Positions 44,481 to 53,272 of a stretch of 64,000 nucleotides of DNA are shown piece by piece (positions within the stretch are counted from its first letter, which is position 1; each line of letters begins with the position of its first letter). This DNA is from Rhodococcus marinonascens NBRC 14363 (GTDB lineage Bacteria > Actinomycetota > Actinomycetes > Mycobacteriales > Mycobacteriaceae). Under the pieces are notes generated by a model that saw nothing but the letters and a program-made list of their open reading frames with translations, was not told where the DNA came from and made no database searches. The position numbers were made by a program, and so were the translations under genes. The stretch is taken from the NCBI RefSeq assembly GCF_001894885.1, contig NZ_BCXB01000022.1, forward strand, positions 29,504-93,503. The letters are read 5' to 3'.

Positions 44481-45038
44481 CTACAACACCTGGCCGTCGT
44501 CGCGGGCTTCTCCCCGCTTGCGGAAGAACTTGAAGCCGGGGACGCCCTGGATGGCCTGACGTACCCCCTGAACCTCCTCGAGGAGTTGATGGATCTCCGG
44601 TGAGACCGTGTCGAGGGTCGCGAGTATCGGCAGTAGGCCCTCCATGCGGAGCGTGAGTTCGGGTAGATGGTTCACCAGCCCGACAGCCGCGCGCGCCTCT
44701 TCCTCGGAGAGCTCGTCGACGAACAGTTCCGCCATCGGGGCCGCCCTTTGCGCGAGCGGTTCGTAGAGTCCGATCAGGGCCTGCGCGGACGCGGATGCGC
44801 CCGCTGCCGTGGCAACGACGGCAGCCGCATCATTCGCGACCGCGTTCGCCCTGGCCACCGCGAATTCGGCGCCGATGCTGATCGCCTCGATCCGGGCGAC
44901 GAGCACCTCGACCTGGTCGATCAGGTGATTGATCCGGCCCGGGAGCGAGACCACCAGTCCGGCGGTGTCCACCGAGAACCGGGTGAGGCCGGTGGCGGCA
45001 CGCGCCAGGTCGCAGGGGCCGCGCAGTGCGAGAGGCAT
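44481..45038 (-). CDS. Conserved hypothetical helical protein (phasin-like)
   Basis: A 185-residue protein from the ATG at 45036-45038 with an AGGA site. It is almost entirely predicted amphipathic helix: SVDTAGLVVSLPGRINHLID, QVEVLVARIEAISIGAEFAV, an Ala-rich core, and a PELTLRMEGLLPILATLDTV heptad-like part, ending with basic FKFFRKRGEA. Such proteins are sometimes mislabelled as RuBisCO large subunit in databases; nothing here supports that. A lipid-droplet/granule-associated or coiled-coil role is possible. Confidence 0.65.
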   Translation of the reverse strand: MPLALRGPCDLARAATGLTRFSVDTAGLVVSLPGRINHLIDQVEVLVARIEAISIGAEFAVARANAVANDAAAVVATAAGASASAQALIGLYEPLAQRAAPMAELFVDELSEEEARAAVGLVNHLPELTLRMEGLLPILATLDTVSPEIHQLLEEVQGVRQAIQGVPGFKFFRKRGEARDDGQVL

Positions 45039-45099
45039 TTGTCCATCCTGCCTGATGCCGAGCGGCGCGACGGCGAACGACGATCTCACGTTTCGGGGT

Positions 45100-45119
45100 T
45101 GACAGGCGTTTACCTGTCA
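45100..45119. promoter_or_regulatory. Perfect palindrome before the alkylation-repair operon
   Basis: TGACAGG and CCTGTCA, perfect 7-bp arms 6 bp apart, 20 bp before the first MGMT ATG. It overlaps a TTGACA hexamer at 45099-45104, so it looks like an operator over a promoter. The divergent gene at 45038 could share it. Confidence 0.6.
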
Positions 45120-45139
45120 GAGGCCGTACACCTGGAAGG

Positions 45140-45655
45140 ATGGACATCGTGAATGCCCAGCGAACAGCACACACCGTCATCGATTCGCCGATTGGCCCGT
45201 TGACGCTGGTCAACGTAGACGGGGTGCTCTGCGGCGTCTATATGGCCGAACATCGACATCAGCCGAATCCCGCGACATTCGGGGAGCGCGACACGGCAGG
45301 TTTCGACGAGGCCACCACCCAACTCGCCGAGTACTTCGACGGCCGACGCACCGACTTCACGGTGACCCTAGCGCCGCGCGGCACTCCGTTCCAGATGCGG
45401 GTGTGGGACGCGCTGCGCACCATCCCGTACGGCGAGACATGGACGTATGGCCAGTTGGCGGACGCCCTCGGAAGTCCGGCGGCCGTGCGGGCGGTGGGTG
45501 CCGCGAACGGAAAGAATCCGATCAGCATCATCGTCCCGTGTCACCGCGTCGTCGGGAGCAACGGCAGCCTGACCGGGTACGCGGGCGGGCTCGACCGTAA
45601 ACGGTTCCTGCTCGAACGCGAAGCGGAACGGGCTGGACTCCGACTGGGGCGATGA
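45140..45655 (+). CDS. ogt: Methylated-DNA-protein-cysteine methyltransferase (MGMT), first copy
   Basis: A 171-residue suicide repair protein removing methyl groups from O6-methylguanine. Acceptor Cys134 lies in VPCHRV; the helix-turn-helix arginine-finger region reads [20 protein letters not shown] with the following NPISII. Start: ATG after GGAAGG. Stop overlaps the sigma factor start (ATGA). Confidence 0.93.
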   Translation: MDIVNAQRTAHTVIDSPIGPLTLVNVDGVLCGVYMAEHRHQPNPATFGERDTAGFDEATTQLAEYFDGRRTDFTVTLAPRGTPFQMRVWDALRTIPYGETWTYGQLADALGSPAAVRAVGAANGKNPISIIVPCHRVVGSNGSLTGYAGGLDRKRFLLEREAERAGLRLGR

Positions 45656-46143
45656 CGCTGACGCCATTCGAAGTCATCGTAGCTGAGCACGGTCCGACCG
45701 TCCTGCGAGTCTGTCGGGCCGTGGTCGGACCGGCGGACGCCGAGGACGCCTGGTCGGAGACGTTTATCGCCGCGATGCGCGCCTACCCCGATCTGCAGCC
45801 GGAGCGCAACGTCGAGTCATGGCTGGTGACGATCGCGCACCGGAAGGCGCTCGACCATATCCGTGCACGCAATCGCCGGGCCGTGCCGACCGACGAGCTT
45901 CCCGAGGAGAGCGCCGACTGGGGTCTCCCGGGTAGTTACGACTCGGAATTGTGGGATGCGGTGGGCGCCCTACCGGTGAAGCAGCGGGCAGCGGTGGCGT
46001 ATCACTACCTGGCAGGGCTGCCATACTCCGAGATCGCGGTGATCTTGGGTAATTCCCCGGACGCATCCAGGCGGGCAGCAGCCGATGGGATTGCAGCACT
46101 TCGTAAGACCCTCTCGATCGCCGTGAGTGGAGACATCAGATGA
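45652..46143 (+). CDS. ECF-type RNA polymerase sigma factor
   Basis: A 163-residue sigma factor with region 2 ([40 protein letters not shown]) and region 4 ([40 protein letters not shown]). No extra C-terminal domain. It overlaps both flanking MGMT genes by 4 bp, so it is made with the repair enzymes. No separate anti-sigma gene is adjacent; the second MGMT, with its N-terminal extension, is in the place where an anti-sigma usually lies. Confidence 0.92.
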   Translation: MTLTPFEVIVAEHGPTVLRVCRAVVGPADAEDAWSETFIAAMRAYPDLQPERNVESWLVTIAHRKALDHIRARNRRAVPTDELPEESADWGLPGSYDSELWDAVGALPVKQRAAVAYHYLAGLPYSEIAVILGNSPDASRRAAADGIAALRKTLSIAVSGDIR

Positions 46144-46745
46144 CTACCGTCCCCGATATCGTCTATGCTCTGTCCTCGTCGGACTCCGCAGTCGAGCAAC
46201 GGCTCCGTGAACGACTCGCCGCCGCAGCCGCGGAGGCAGGACTTCTCGACGTCGCCTATCGGACTCTGGACACACCCGTCGGTTCGCTTCTGCTGGCGTC
46301 CACCGATCGTGGTCTGGTACGGATCGCTTTCCCCCGCCAGGATCACGACGTGGTCCTACAGGCTCTCGCCGAGCAGATCAGCCCACGGATACTGCGAGCG
46401 CCCGCACGGTTCGACGCGGTGGCCCGTGAGATCGAAGAATACTTCCGCGGTGAGCGGACGACGTTCGACCTGCCGCTCGACTTCCGGCTTTCCACGGGAT
46501 TCCGGCGTTCAGTGCTCAGCCGCCTCGTCGACATCGAGTATGGGCATACCGCGAGCTATTCCGCAATCGCGGCGGCAGCGGGGAGTGCGCGGGCAGTCCG
46601 CGCCGTGGGTACCGCGTGCGCCTTGAATCCGCTCCCCATCGTGGTGCCTTGCCACCGAGTCGTCCGTAGCGACGGCAGTATGGGTCAGTATGCGGGCGGG
46701 CCGGAAGCCAAGTCGATTCTGCTGGCGCTGGAGGCAGCGGCATGA
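46140..46745 (+). CDS. MGMT-domain protein with N-terminal extension, second copy
   Basis: A 201-residue protein. Residues 1-36 are a helical acidic/basic extension (DIVYALSSSDSAVEQRLRER, LAAAAAEAGLLDVAYR) absent from the first copy. The rest is a full MGMT: DTPVGSLLLAS ribonuclease-like start, SYSAIAAAAGSARAVRAVG helix-turn-helix, and acceptor Cys171 in VVPCHRV. The start overlaps the sigma factor stop (ATGA). Besides repair, it might sense alkylation and modulate the sigma factor; that is inference from gene order. Confidence 0.9.
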   Translation: MTTVPDIVYALSSSDSAVEQRLRERLAAAAAEAGLLDVAYRTLDTPVGSLLLASTDRGLVRIAFPRQDHDVVLQALAEQISPRILRAPARFDAVAREIEEYFRGERTTFDLPLDFRLSTGFRRSVLSRLVDIEYGHTASYSAIAAAAGSARAVRAVGTACALNPLPIVVPCHRVVRSDGSMGQYAGGPEAKSILLALEAAA

Positions 46746-46758
46746 CCATTTCGATGCG

Positions 46759-47430
46759 ATGTCTGCACTGATACCCCGACCCCGGGCGGAGATAGCGCCC
46801 GGCGCCGTCCACGTTCCCGACTGGCTCACCCTGGATGAACAACGCCACCTGGTGGTCGAATGTCGTCGCTGGGCGACGGCACCGGTCCCGATGCGGGCGG
46901 CGCAACTGCCGACCGGGCATCGCATGTCGGTGCAGACGGTGTGCCTCGGTTGGCATTGGAGGCCGTATTCCTACGCACGCACCGCCGACGACGCAGGTGG
47001 TGGTCGTGTTGCGCCCGTACCTGACTGGCTCGTCGGGCTGGGCCGGCGCGCCGTGGCCGCGGCTTACCAAGATCCGGCGGACGAACACTCGGCCGACGAC
47101 TACACACCGGACGCCGCGTTGATCAACTTCTACGACGACACTGCGAAGATGGGTATGCACCAGGACAAGGAAGAACGGTCCGACGCGGCCGTCGTGTCGC
47201 TGAGTATCGGTGACACGTGCACGTTCCGGTTCGGGAACACCACCAATCGCACCAGGCCATACACCGATGTCGAACTCGTGTCGGGTGACCTCTTCGTGTT
47301 CGGCGGTCCTTCGCGTTTCTCGTATCACGGTGTGCCGAAGGTGTTTCCTGGAACGGGCAATGGGGACTGTGGGCTGAAGGCCGGGCGGTTGAATATCACG
47401 CTGCGCGTGACCGGACTCGAGGACGCATGA
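46759..47430 (+). CDS. alkB: AlkB-type alpha-ketoglutarate-dependent DNA dealkylase
   Basis: A 223-residue Fe(II)/2-oxoglutarate oxygenase repairing 1-methyladenine and 3-methylcytosine. Motifs: INFYDDTAKMGMHQDKEE with the HxD iron ligands, SIGDTCTFRFGN, GDLFVFGGPSRFSYHGV with the second His, and the GRLNITLR arginine finger for 2-oxoglutarate. ATG at 46759, 13 bp after the MGMT stop; its 3' end overlaps alkA (ATGA). Confidence 0.92.
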   Translation: MSALIPRPRAEIAPGAVHVPDWLTLDEQRHLVVECRRWATAPVPMRAAQLPTGHRMSVQTVCLGWHWRPYSYARTADDAGGGRVAPVPDWLVGLGRRAVAAAYQDPADEHSADDYTPDAALINFYDDTAKMGMHQDKEERSDAAVVSLSIGDTCTFRFGNTTNRTRPYTDVELVSGDLFVFGGPSRFSYHGVPKVFPGTGNGDCGLKAGRLNITLRVTGLEDA

Positions 47431-48281
47431 AAGTCCTTCTGCCGTATCGCCAACCTTTCGCGGGGGCGCCACTCTGGGGCGCTCTCCGCGCGCACACCGT
47501 CTCCGGACTCGAGCATCATGACCCCGATTCCGGAACCCACACGCGCGTGGTGAACGGGCGCCACGGACCAGCACTGGTGTCCGTGGCGGTGCACCCCGAT
47601 CAAGAGCACGTCGAGGCGCACCTGACCCCGGCGCACCCAAGCGACGTCGAAGCTCTGACGACCACTCTTCGACGCTGGCTCGACCTCGATCCAGATCCGT
47701 TGCCGATCGATGCCGCGCTGAGCAGGCACCCGCGGCTAGCGTCACTGGTGGAGCTGAGACCTGGATTGCGGCGCCTCGGGAGTGTAGGCGGGTTCGAGAC
47801 GGCGGTGCTGACCGTTCTGGGACAACAGGTTTCGCTTGCTTCCGCCCGCACGTTCGGTTCGCGACTGGTGTCGGCTTACGGCCGACCTGTTCATGACGGA
47901 TTTCTTGCGTTTCCCACGCCGGAGGCTCTGGCGGCACGCTCGACCGAGCACGTGCGGTCGACGGTCGGCCTCACCGGCGCTCGGGCGCGCACGGTGCATG
48001 CGCTGGCCGTGGCCGCCGCCGACGGGCTTCGACTTGACGCGGACACGGATCCGGCGGACTTCCGAGCAGGTCTGCTCGCCCTACCCGGGATCGGGCCGTG
48101 GACCGCCGACTACCTGACGGTGCGGGTGCTCGGTGACCCGGACGCCTTCGCACCGGACGATCTCGTTCTCAGGCGGGCGCTGGGTGTGAGGACCGGGCGG
48201 GAAGCGGCCGATGTTGCGCAGGCCTGGAGACCGTGGCGCGCGTACGCCCTGTTTCATCTGTGGGCGGAAGAAGCCTTCTAA
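47427..48281 (+). CDS. alkA: DNA-3-methyladenine glycosylase II (AlkA-type)
   Basis: A 284-residue HhH-GPD base-excision glycosylase. Segments: N-terminal AlkA-type domain, FETAVLTVLGQQVSLASART, and the HhH plus catalytic Asp region LPGIGPWTADYLTVRVLGDP followed by DAFAPDDLVLRRAL. It removes 3-methyladenine and related lesions. Last gene of the five-gene repair operon; its end overlaps the convergent MMPL gene by 4 bp. Confidence 0.92.
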   Translation: MKVLLPYRQPFAGAPLWGALRAHTVSGLEHHDPDSGTHTRVVNGRHGPALVSVAVHPDQEHVEAHLTPAHPSDVEALTTTLRRWLDLDPDPLPIDAALSRHPRLASLVELRPGLRRLGSVGGFETAVLTVLGQQVSLASARTFGSRLVSAYGRPVHDGFLAFPTPEALAARSTEHVRSTVGLTGARARTVHALAVAAADGLRLDADTDPADFRAGLLALPGIGPWTADYLTVRVLGDPDAFAPDDLVLRRALGVRTGREAADVAQAWRPWRAYALFHLWAEEAF

Positions 48282-50500
48282 TCCTTTGCTTTCGCCAGTG
48301 CGGACGGCCACCAGATTTTCTTGCCGATATCGTGGGAGAGCGCGGGAACGAGGATGCTGCGCACGATGATCGTGTCGAGCAGCACGCCGAAGGCGACCGC
48401 GAATCCGATCTGCGCGAGGATGACGAGTGGCAGCACTCCCAGGACCGAGAACGTCGCGGCGAGTACCACACCCGCCGACGTGATGACGCCGCCGGTAACC
48501 GCCAGTCCGCGCAGCACTCCCGATCGTGTCCCGACATTCTGGGTTTCCTCACGGACGCGGGTCATCAGGAAGATGTTGTAGTCGATTCCGAGCGCCACGA
48601 GGAATACGAACGTGAACAGCGGAAAAGCTGGATCAGAGTTGGCGAAGTGGAAGACGTGGGTAAAGAACAGTCCGGAGACACCCAACGTGGCAGCGAAAGA
48701 CAGCACGACCGTCGCGATGAGGATGACGGGGGTGAGTAGCGCGCGCAGCAGCAGCGCGAGCACGATAAAGATGACAACGAGCACGATTGGGATGATGAGG
48801 TTCCGGTCGTGCACCGATGCGATCTGCACGTCGAGAGTTGTTGCGGTAGTGCCACCGACGAGTGCGTCGGCACCGGGTATGGCGTGCGCCACATCGCGAA
48901 GTCGTTCGACTGTCTCGAGGGCCTCGGGGGAATCGTAGGAGTCGGCGAGCGTCGCGTTGATCACCATGCGTCCGTCGATCGGCGCGACGGTCAAGAAGTC
49001 GGGCGCACAGCCCTGGCCCGCCGCGGACGCCACCGCGGACGGGTTCGATTGGATGAGTGCGGACAACTTCTCGACATCGACCTGTGGGCACACCGCGCCG
49101 GCGTCCTGGGAGACCCCGTCCACCGCGCTCACGGCGTCGATGACGGTCTGCGTCTGATCGGCGTTAGTGACGATGACGGCGGGGGCACCGGCGCCCGGGT
49201 CGAACTTCGAGTCGTACAACTCCTGGCCGACGACGGCGTCGGGGCGGTTGGTGAAGTTCTCCGAGGAGGTCAGTCCGTCCGTCTTCAGACTTCCGATGCC
49301 GACGAGGAACAGCACTGCCAATAGTACGGTTGCGCCGATCCAGAAGGGCCGATCCCTGCTCCCGACCTGCGCCGCGATCTTGCCCCAGAGTCCCTGCGAG
49401 GTGAGGTCTGCTGCCTCGTCCACCGCGGGTCTGCGCGGCCAGAAGACCCACTGGCCCGCCGCAGACAACGCCACAGGAAGAAATGTCATCATCATGAGGT
49501 AGGTGCAGGCGATACCGATCGCCGCGACCGGGCCGAGGCTCTTGTTGGAATTCAGTTCGGAGAACATCAGGCACAGCAGACCGAGGATGACGGTGACCGC
49601 CGACGCAGTGATGGCGGGGGCAGATTCCTTCCACGCCTTGGTCATCGCCTCGAATCTGTTGGGATGGAAGTGCAGTTCTTCCCGGTACCGCGAGATCAGG
49701 AGCAAGGCATAGTCGGTGCCCGCACCGATCACGAGGACGAACAAGATGCCCTGACTCTGCCCGGTGAGCGTGAGCACCTCGGCCTCGGCGAGGAAATAGA
49801 TGACCATTGACGCCAGGCCGAGGGCAAGCAGTGCCGAGAAGATCGGGAAGATCCACAGCACCGGAGAGCGGTAGACCACCAGCAGGATGAGGACAACAAC
49901 GAGCAGAGCGGCGCCGAGCAGTGCGCCGTCGAGTCCCTCGAAGGCGTCGATGAAGGCGACCAGGAGACCACTCGGTCCCGCGGGGAGCACCTCGAGGCCA
50001 CCGGCAGCGTTCTCTGCGGCGGTGAGTACGTTCTGCTCGGTGGAGGCCACAACGTCGCCGGCGACGGCAGTGCCGTCCTCCTTCACGACGAGGGGAACGA
50101 AGATCGATGCGGTGGTCCCGTCCTCGGAGAACTGTGTCTGAGCCATGCCCTCGGCATCGACACCGTCGACCCCGGCAATGGCGTTCCGTGCCTGCGTGAT
50201 CGCGGCCTTGTCCTGATCGGTGAGCGGGGAGTCGCTGTGGAACAGAACGAAACCGGGAATGGTCTCGACGGTGAGAAACTTGGAGGCCTCGTTCGTAACG
50301 ACGGTCGATTCGGCGGAACTCGAGAGGTAGGCGGCGTTGTCGTTCTTCTGGACCTCACTGAGCTTGCCCTGGAAGGAACCGCCGAACCCGCCTGCGAAGA
50401 ACGCGATGATGGCGATGGCCACAATGGTGAATGCCGGCCAGCGATACCTGCGAGAACTCTCGTCGCTCATGTTCGAGTCCGTCGAATCCACCTTCGTCAT
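48278..50500 (-). CDS. MMPL/RND-family transporter
   Basis: A 740-residue two-lobe RND protein: N-terminal helix (FTIVAIAIIAFFAGGFGGSF), soluble domain, helix bundle with VIGAGTDYALLLISRYREEL, second soluble domain with a Cys pair (CPQVDV, GQGCAPDF), second bundle with VALGIDYNIFLMTRVREET and VAFGVLLDTIIVRSILVPAL. Asp-Tyr pairs in both bundles are the proton relay. Lipid or drug export is likely. Not related in operon to the repair genes, which converge on it. Confidence 0.92.
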   Translation of the reverse strand: MTKVDSTDSNMSDESSRRYRWPAFTIVAIAIIAFFAGGFGGSFQGKLSEVQKNDNAAYLSSSAESTVVTNEASKFLTVETIPGFVLFHSDSPLTDQDKAAITQARNAIAGVDGVDAEGMAQTQFSEDGTTASIFVPLVVKEDGTAVAGDVVASTEQNVLTAAENAAGGLEVLPAGPSGLLVAFIDAFEGLDGALLGAALLVVVLILLVVYRSPVLWIFPIFSALLALGLASMVIYFLAEAEVLTLTGQSQGILFVLVIGAGTDYALLLISRYREELHFHPNRFEAMTKAWKESAPAITASAVTVILGLLCLMFSELNSNKSLGPVAAIGIACTYLMMMTFLPVALSAAGQWVFWPRRPAVDEAADLTSQGLWGKIAAQVGSRDRPFWIGATVLLAVLFLVGIGSLKTDGLTSSENFTNRPDAVVGQELYDSKFDPGAGAPAVIVTNADQTQTVIDAVSAVDGVSQDAGAVCPQVDVEKLSALIQSNPSAVASAAGQGCAPDFLTVAPIDGRMVINATLADSYDSPEALETVERLRDVAHAIPGADALVGGTTATTLDVQIASVHDRNLIIPIVLVVIFIVLALLLRALLTPVILIATVVLSFAATLGVSGLFFTHVFHFANSDPAFPLFTFVFLVALGIDYNIFLMTRVREETQNVGTRSGVLRGLAVTGGVITSAGVVLAATFSVLGVLPLVILAQIGFAVAFGVLLDTIIVRSILVPALSHDIGKKIWWPSALAKAKD

Positions 50501-50580
50501 CGGGTCCCCTTCGCCGGTGCCGGGAGTGCGCTTCAGTACACCACGTCAAGCCCACATGCGACGGCGAAACCGTGTGCGCG

Positions 50581-52122
50581 CTACGGCTCCTCGGGACCTT
50601 CCGCGTAGCAGTCGCGCACCGCGATATCCATCGGAAACCGCACCCGGGTCTTGCCGAACAGGAGACGGGTAGCAACATCGACGGCACCGAGAACGTGCCG
50701 GGTGGCGGTCTCGGGATCGCGGGTGTGGACCATGACTTCGTCGTGTTGGAAGAAGACGAGCTCACTGTTGGGATCGCCAGCGAGCCGACGTCGCAGATCT
50801 CCGAGCACGCACAACGCCCATTCGGATGCAGTGGCCTGCACCACGAAGTTCCGGGTGAATCGGCCACGGGATCGCGCGTCGCCATGGGACCAGAAGTCGG
50901 GTGACGGCGGCGGGCTGGCCCGGCCGAGCCAGGAGTGCACCACTTCGCCTCGCTCACCTGCGCGGGCCGCTCTCTCGACGAACTCGACAGCGCCGGGAAA
51001 CCGGGTGCGCAGCAGGGTGAGGAGTGAACGTGCGTCGCCCGCCGTCGCGCCGTAGAGAACACCCAGGATCGCGACCTTGGCCTTGTCCCTGTCGCCGTCG
51101 AACGCCTCCGCCGCGACCGGGGCGTACAGATCGTCCGCGCCGGCGGCTGTCACCATGCGAGTGTCACCCGACATTGCCGCCAGGATGCGGGGTTCGAGTT
51201 GCCCGGCGTCAGCGATGACGAATGTATGTCCAGGATCGGCGATCACGCTCGACCGCAGCGGCTTCGGAATCTGCAATGCACCCCCACCGCGACTGGCCCA
51301 GCGGCCGGACACGACGCCACCGGGAACGTAGATCGGGCGGAAGCGGTCTTCACGTACCCAGTCGTCGAGCCACTGCCAGCCATTGGTGGTGAACAGCTTG
51401 GACAGGTCCCGGTGGTGCAGTAGGAACGGCACGGCAGGATGGTTGATCTCGCGCAGCAGGTGCTTGCGTGTCGATTCGAGTTCGATGCCCTCGCGGCGGA
51501 AGGCATCGATTACCTCGACGTGTGAGGCCGGATTTATTCGACGGCCGAACGCCGTTCCGATCTCCGCCGACACGTCCCGGATGCGCTGTGGGAGGTCGTA
51601 CCCGGCTGGGCGCGGCCCGAGCGCGGCCTCGAGGAATGCCCGGTGCGCGCCGGCGGAGAACGGCAGTCCGTCGAAGCCCATCTCCGCAGCGGCTAGAGCT
51701 CCCGCAGACTCGGCGGCGACCAACAGATCGAGTCGGGCGGCGTCACCGATCGTTCGTCGCTGATCGGCGAAGTCGGCGACCACACGCGCCGCATCGGTGC
51801 TGGGCGCGGTGTCGAACAGTCCAGGGCGATCGTCGACGGGTTCGACCGGCGGCGGTGCGGGAACGCCGTCGCGCATGCTCAGGATCGCGTGGGTGAGCGC
51901 GAGGTCGTGGCAGCGCTGCACCCGCACCCCTGCTCGGAGAAGTGCTGGATAAACCGCCGCGGTACTCGTCCAGATCCAGCGGGGATGTTCAGTAGCCTCG
52001 ATGTCCTGGACAGCGGCAGCGGCGTCGGAATGGTGATGCGGCGATTCGAGCGGAATGCCCGCGGGATCGGTACGGACGGTCGTCGCGCCACCTCCGGCGT
52101 CGGGAACCAGCACCATTCTCAC
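50581..52122 (-). CDS. PolA-like DNA polymerase (actinobacterial exonuclease/polymerase type)
   Basis: A 513-residue family A polymerase, GTG start giving MRMVLVPDAGGGAT. Polymerase motifs: A in VIADAGQLEPRILAAMSG, B in RDKAKVAILGVLYGATAG (Lys and Tyr), C in LVFFQHDEVMVHT. The N-terminal part corresponds to the 3'-5' exonuclease domain but the DEDD carboxylates are not evident, and there is no 5'-nuclease domain. This is the second, short PolA of actinobacteria, of unknown cellular role, probably repair. It is about 40 residues shorter than some relatives. Confidence 0.85.
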   Translation of the reverse strand: MRMVLVPDAGGGATTVRTDPAGIPLESPHHHSDAAAAVQDIEATEHPRWIWTSTAAVYPALLRAGVRVQRCHDLALTHAILSMRDGVPAPPPVEPVDDRPGLFDTAPSTDAARVVADFADQRRTIGDAARLDLLVAAESAGALAAAEMGFDGLPFSAGAHRAFLEAALGPRPAGYDLPQRIRDVSAEIGTAFGRRINPASHVEVIDAFRREGIELESTRKHLLREINHPAVPFLLHHRDLSKLFTTNGWQWLDDWVREDRFRPIYVPGGVVSGRWASRGGGALQIPKPLRSSVIADPGHTFVIADAGQLEPRILAAMSGDTRMVTAAGADDLYAPVAAEAFDGDRDKAKVAILGVLYGATAGDARSLLTLLRTRFPGAVEFVERAARAGERGEVVHSWLGRASPPPSPDFWSHGDARSRGRFTRNFVVQATASEWALCVLGDLRRRLAGDPNSELVFFQHDEVMVHTRDPETATRHVLGAVDVATRLLFGKTRVRFPMDIAVRDCYAEGPEEP

Positions 52123-52239
52123 GGGGCCAGTCTGCTCCGCGACTCCGACAGACCGGCGCAGGGTCTCGGGTAGAAGGGGAACTCCCCGGTCGGCACTACA
52201 CTGAATCCAGACGCTTCTCGCCGAAAGGAGGGGCATCCG

Positions 52240-52458
52240 GTGGAAACCCTGGCAACACTGGAGGAGTTCGAACGGACGGTGACCGACAAGGTGATCGCCG
52301 GACTCCATCAGAGGTTCGCCGACTACGAGTGCCGCGGGGTCGGAGTGCGCGACCTCGGTGACGCTGACCAGTTCGTCAACCGGATCCTGGATGCGGCGCC
52401 TGCCCCGCATCTCTGGTACGAACAGTTCGGCGCATTTTGGGTGAGTCCATCCTCGTAG
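52240..52458 (+). CDS. Small conserved-looking hypothetical protein
   Basis: A 72-residue protein, GTG start with a very strong GAAAGGAGGGG site 8 bp upstream. Sequence METLATLEEFERTVTDKVIA then GLHQRFADYECRGVGVRDLG is helical and ends with a Trp/Phe-rich stretch (HLWYEQFGAFWVSPS). Not recognised. It is divergent from the PolA-like gene. Confidence 0.65.
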   Translation: METLATLEEFERTVTDKVIAGLHQRFADYECRGVGVRDLGDADQFVNRILDAAPAPHLWYEQFGAFWVSPSS

Positions 52459-52621
52459 CGCGGTGGATGCGGGTCCGAATGCGCACTTCTGCAGACTCTT
52501 CCTCACGCTTTCGCTGCAAAACTGCGCACTCAGCGTAACCTGACCAAACTAATTCAGCTATATACTAAAAGTGGACGTGGTGGACGCTCGGTTCATCACC
52601 TGCTCGCGATAAGGTTCCTCC

Positions 52622-53176
52622 ATGACTGCAGACGAAGTGTCGGCATCACTCGAGGTGCCGGATCGCCTGAACTTCTGGTCGTTCATCGAACTCGCGAACA
52701 GGCGGCTGAGCACCGAATACGGTTCGACGCACGAACTAGCGACCCAGGTTCTGCTGACTCTCAATCGGGCGTCGAACGTGGTGACCTATGACCTGGAGTC
52801 GTCGATCCATCGCCCGCGCGGATTGTCGTGGTCGGCGTTCCGGCTCATGTTCGTCACGTGGCTGGCCGGGCCAGTCGACGCCAAGACAGCGGCAAAGCTC
52901 ACCGGCATGAGTCGGGCCGCAGTCTCGAACCTGACCAAGACGCTGATCGGCGGGGGTCTGATGGAACGGAAGGCGGACGAGCGGGACGGACGATCGGTCC
53001 AGTTGTCCCTTACCGACCGTGGTCACAGCGAAATCGGCGAGATCTATCGCGAACAGAACGAGCGCGAATACGCCTGGGCGAGTGTCCTCACCGAACCGGA
53101 ACAGCGCATTCTGGTCATGCTGCTCGACAAACTGATCACCAATCGCGATCAGTTCGACGTCCGCGGACGCAACTGA
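52622..53176 (+). CDS. MarR-family regulator of the homogentisate operon
   Basis: A 184-residue MarR protein: GLSWSAFRLMFVTWLAGPVD, AKTAAKLTGMSRAAVSNLTK recognition helix, DERDGRSVQLSLTDRGH wing. It lies 97 bp before hmgA with a palindrome between, so it is probably the repressor (HmgR-like) of the homogentisate genes. Confidence 0.9.
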   Translation: MTADEVSASLEVPDRLNFWSFIELANRRLSTEYGSTHELATQVLLTLNRASNVVTYDLESSIHRPRGLSWSAFRLMFVTWLAGPVDAKTAAKLTGMSRAAVSNLTKTLIGGGLMERKADERDGRSVQLSLTDRGHSEIGEIYREQNEREYAWASVLTEPEQRILVMLLDKLITNRDQFDVRGRN

Positions 53177-53225
53177 GGCCCATCATGCCCTCCGGAAGAT
53201 CTGTGCTTGCCATCACACCTGCAGT

Positions 53226-53245
53226 GTAGTTAATGTATTTACTAC
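53226..53245. promoter_or_regulatory. Probable MarR operator before hmgA
   Basis: Arms GTAGTTAA and TTTACTAC (7 of 8 complementary) around TGTA, flanked by further GCAGT/TGC symmetry, 28 bp before the hmgA ATG. The site would block the hmgA promoter when bound. Confidence 0.7.
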
Positions 53246-53272
53246 TGCACTGAACTTCTAGGGAGATCGATC

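Noticed and set aside
44481..45038. Annotation as RuBisCO large subunit, sometimes applied to such proteins
   Set aside because: No RuBisCO motif, wrong size, and the sequence is a plain amphipathic helical protein.
46516..47937. 473-codon minus-strand frame across the alkB region
   Set aside because: Antisense to MGMT2, alkB and alkA, low-complexity Arg/His composition.
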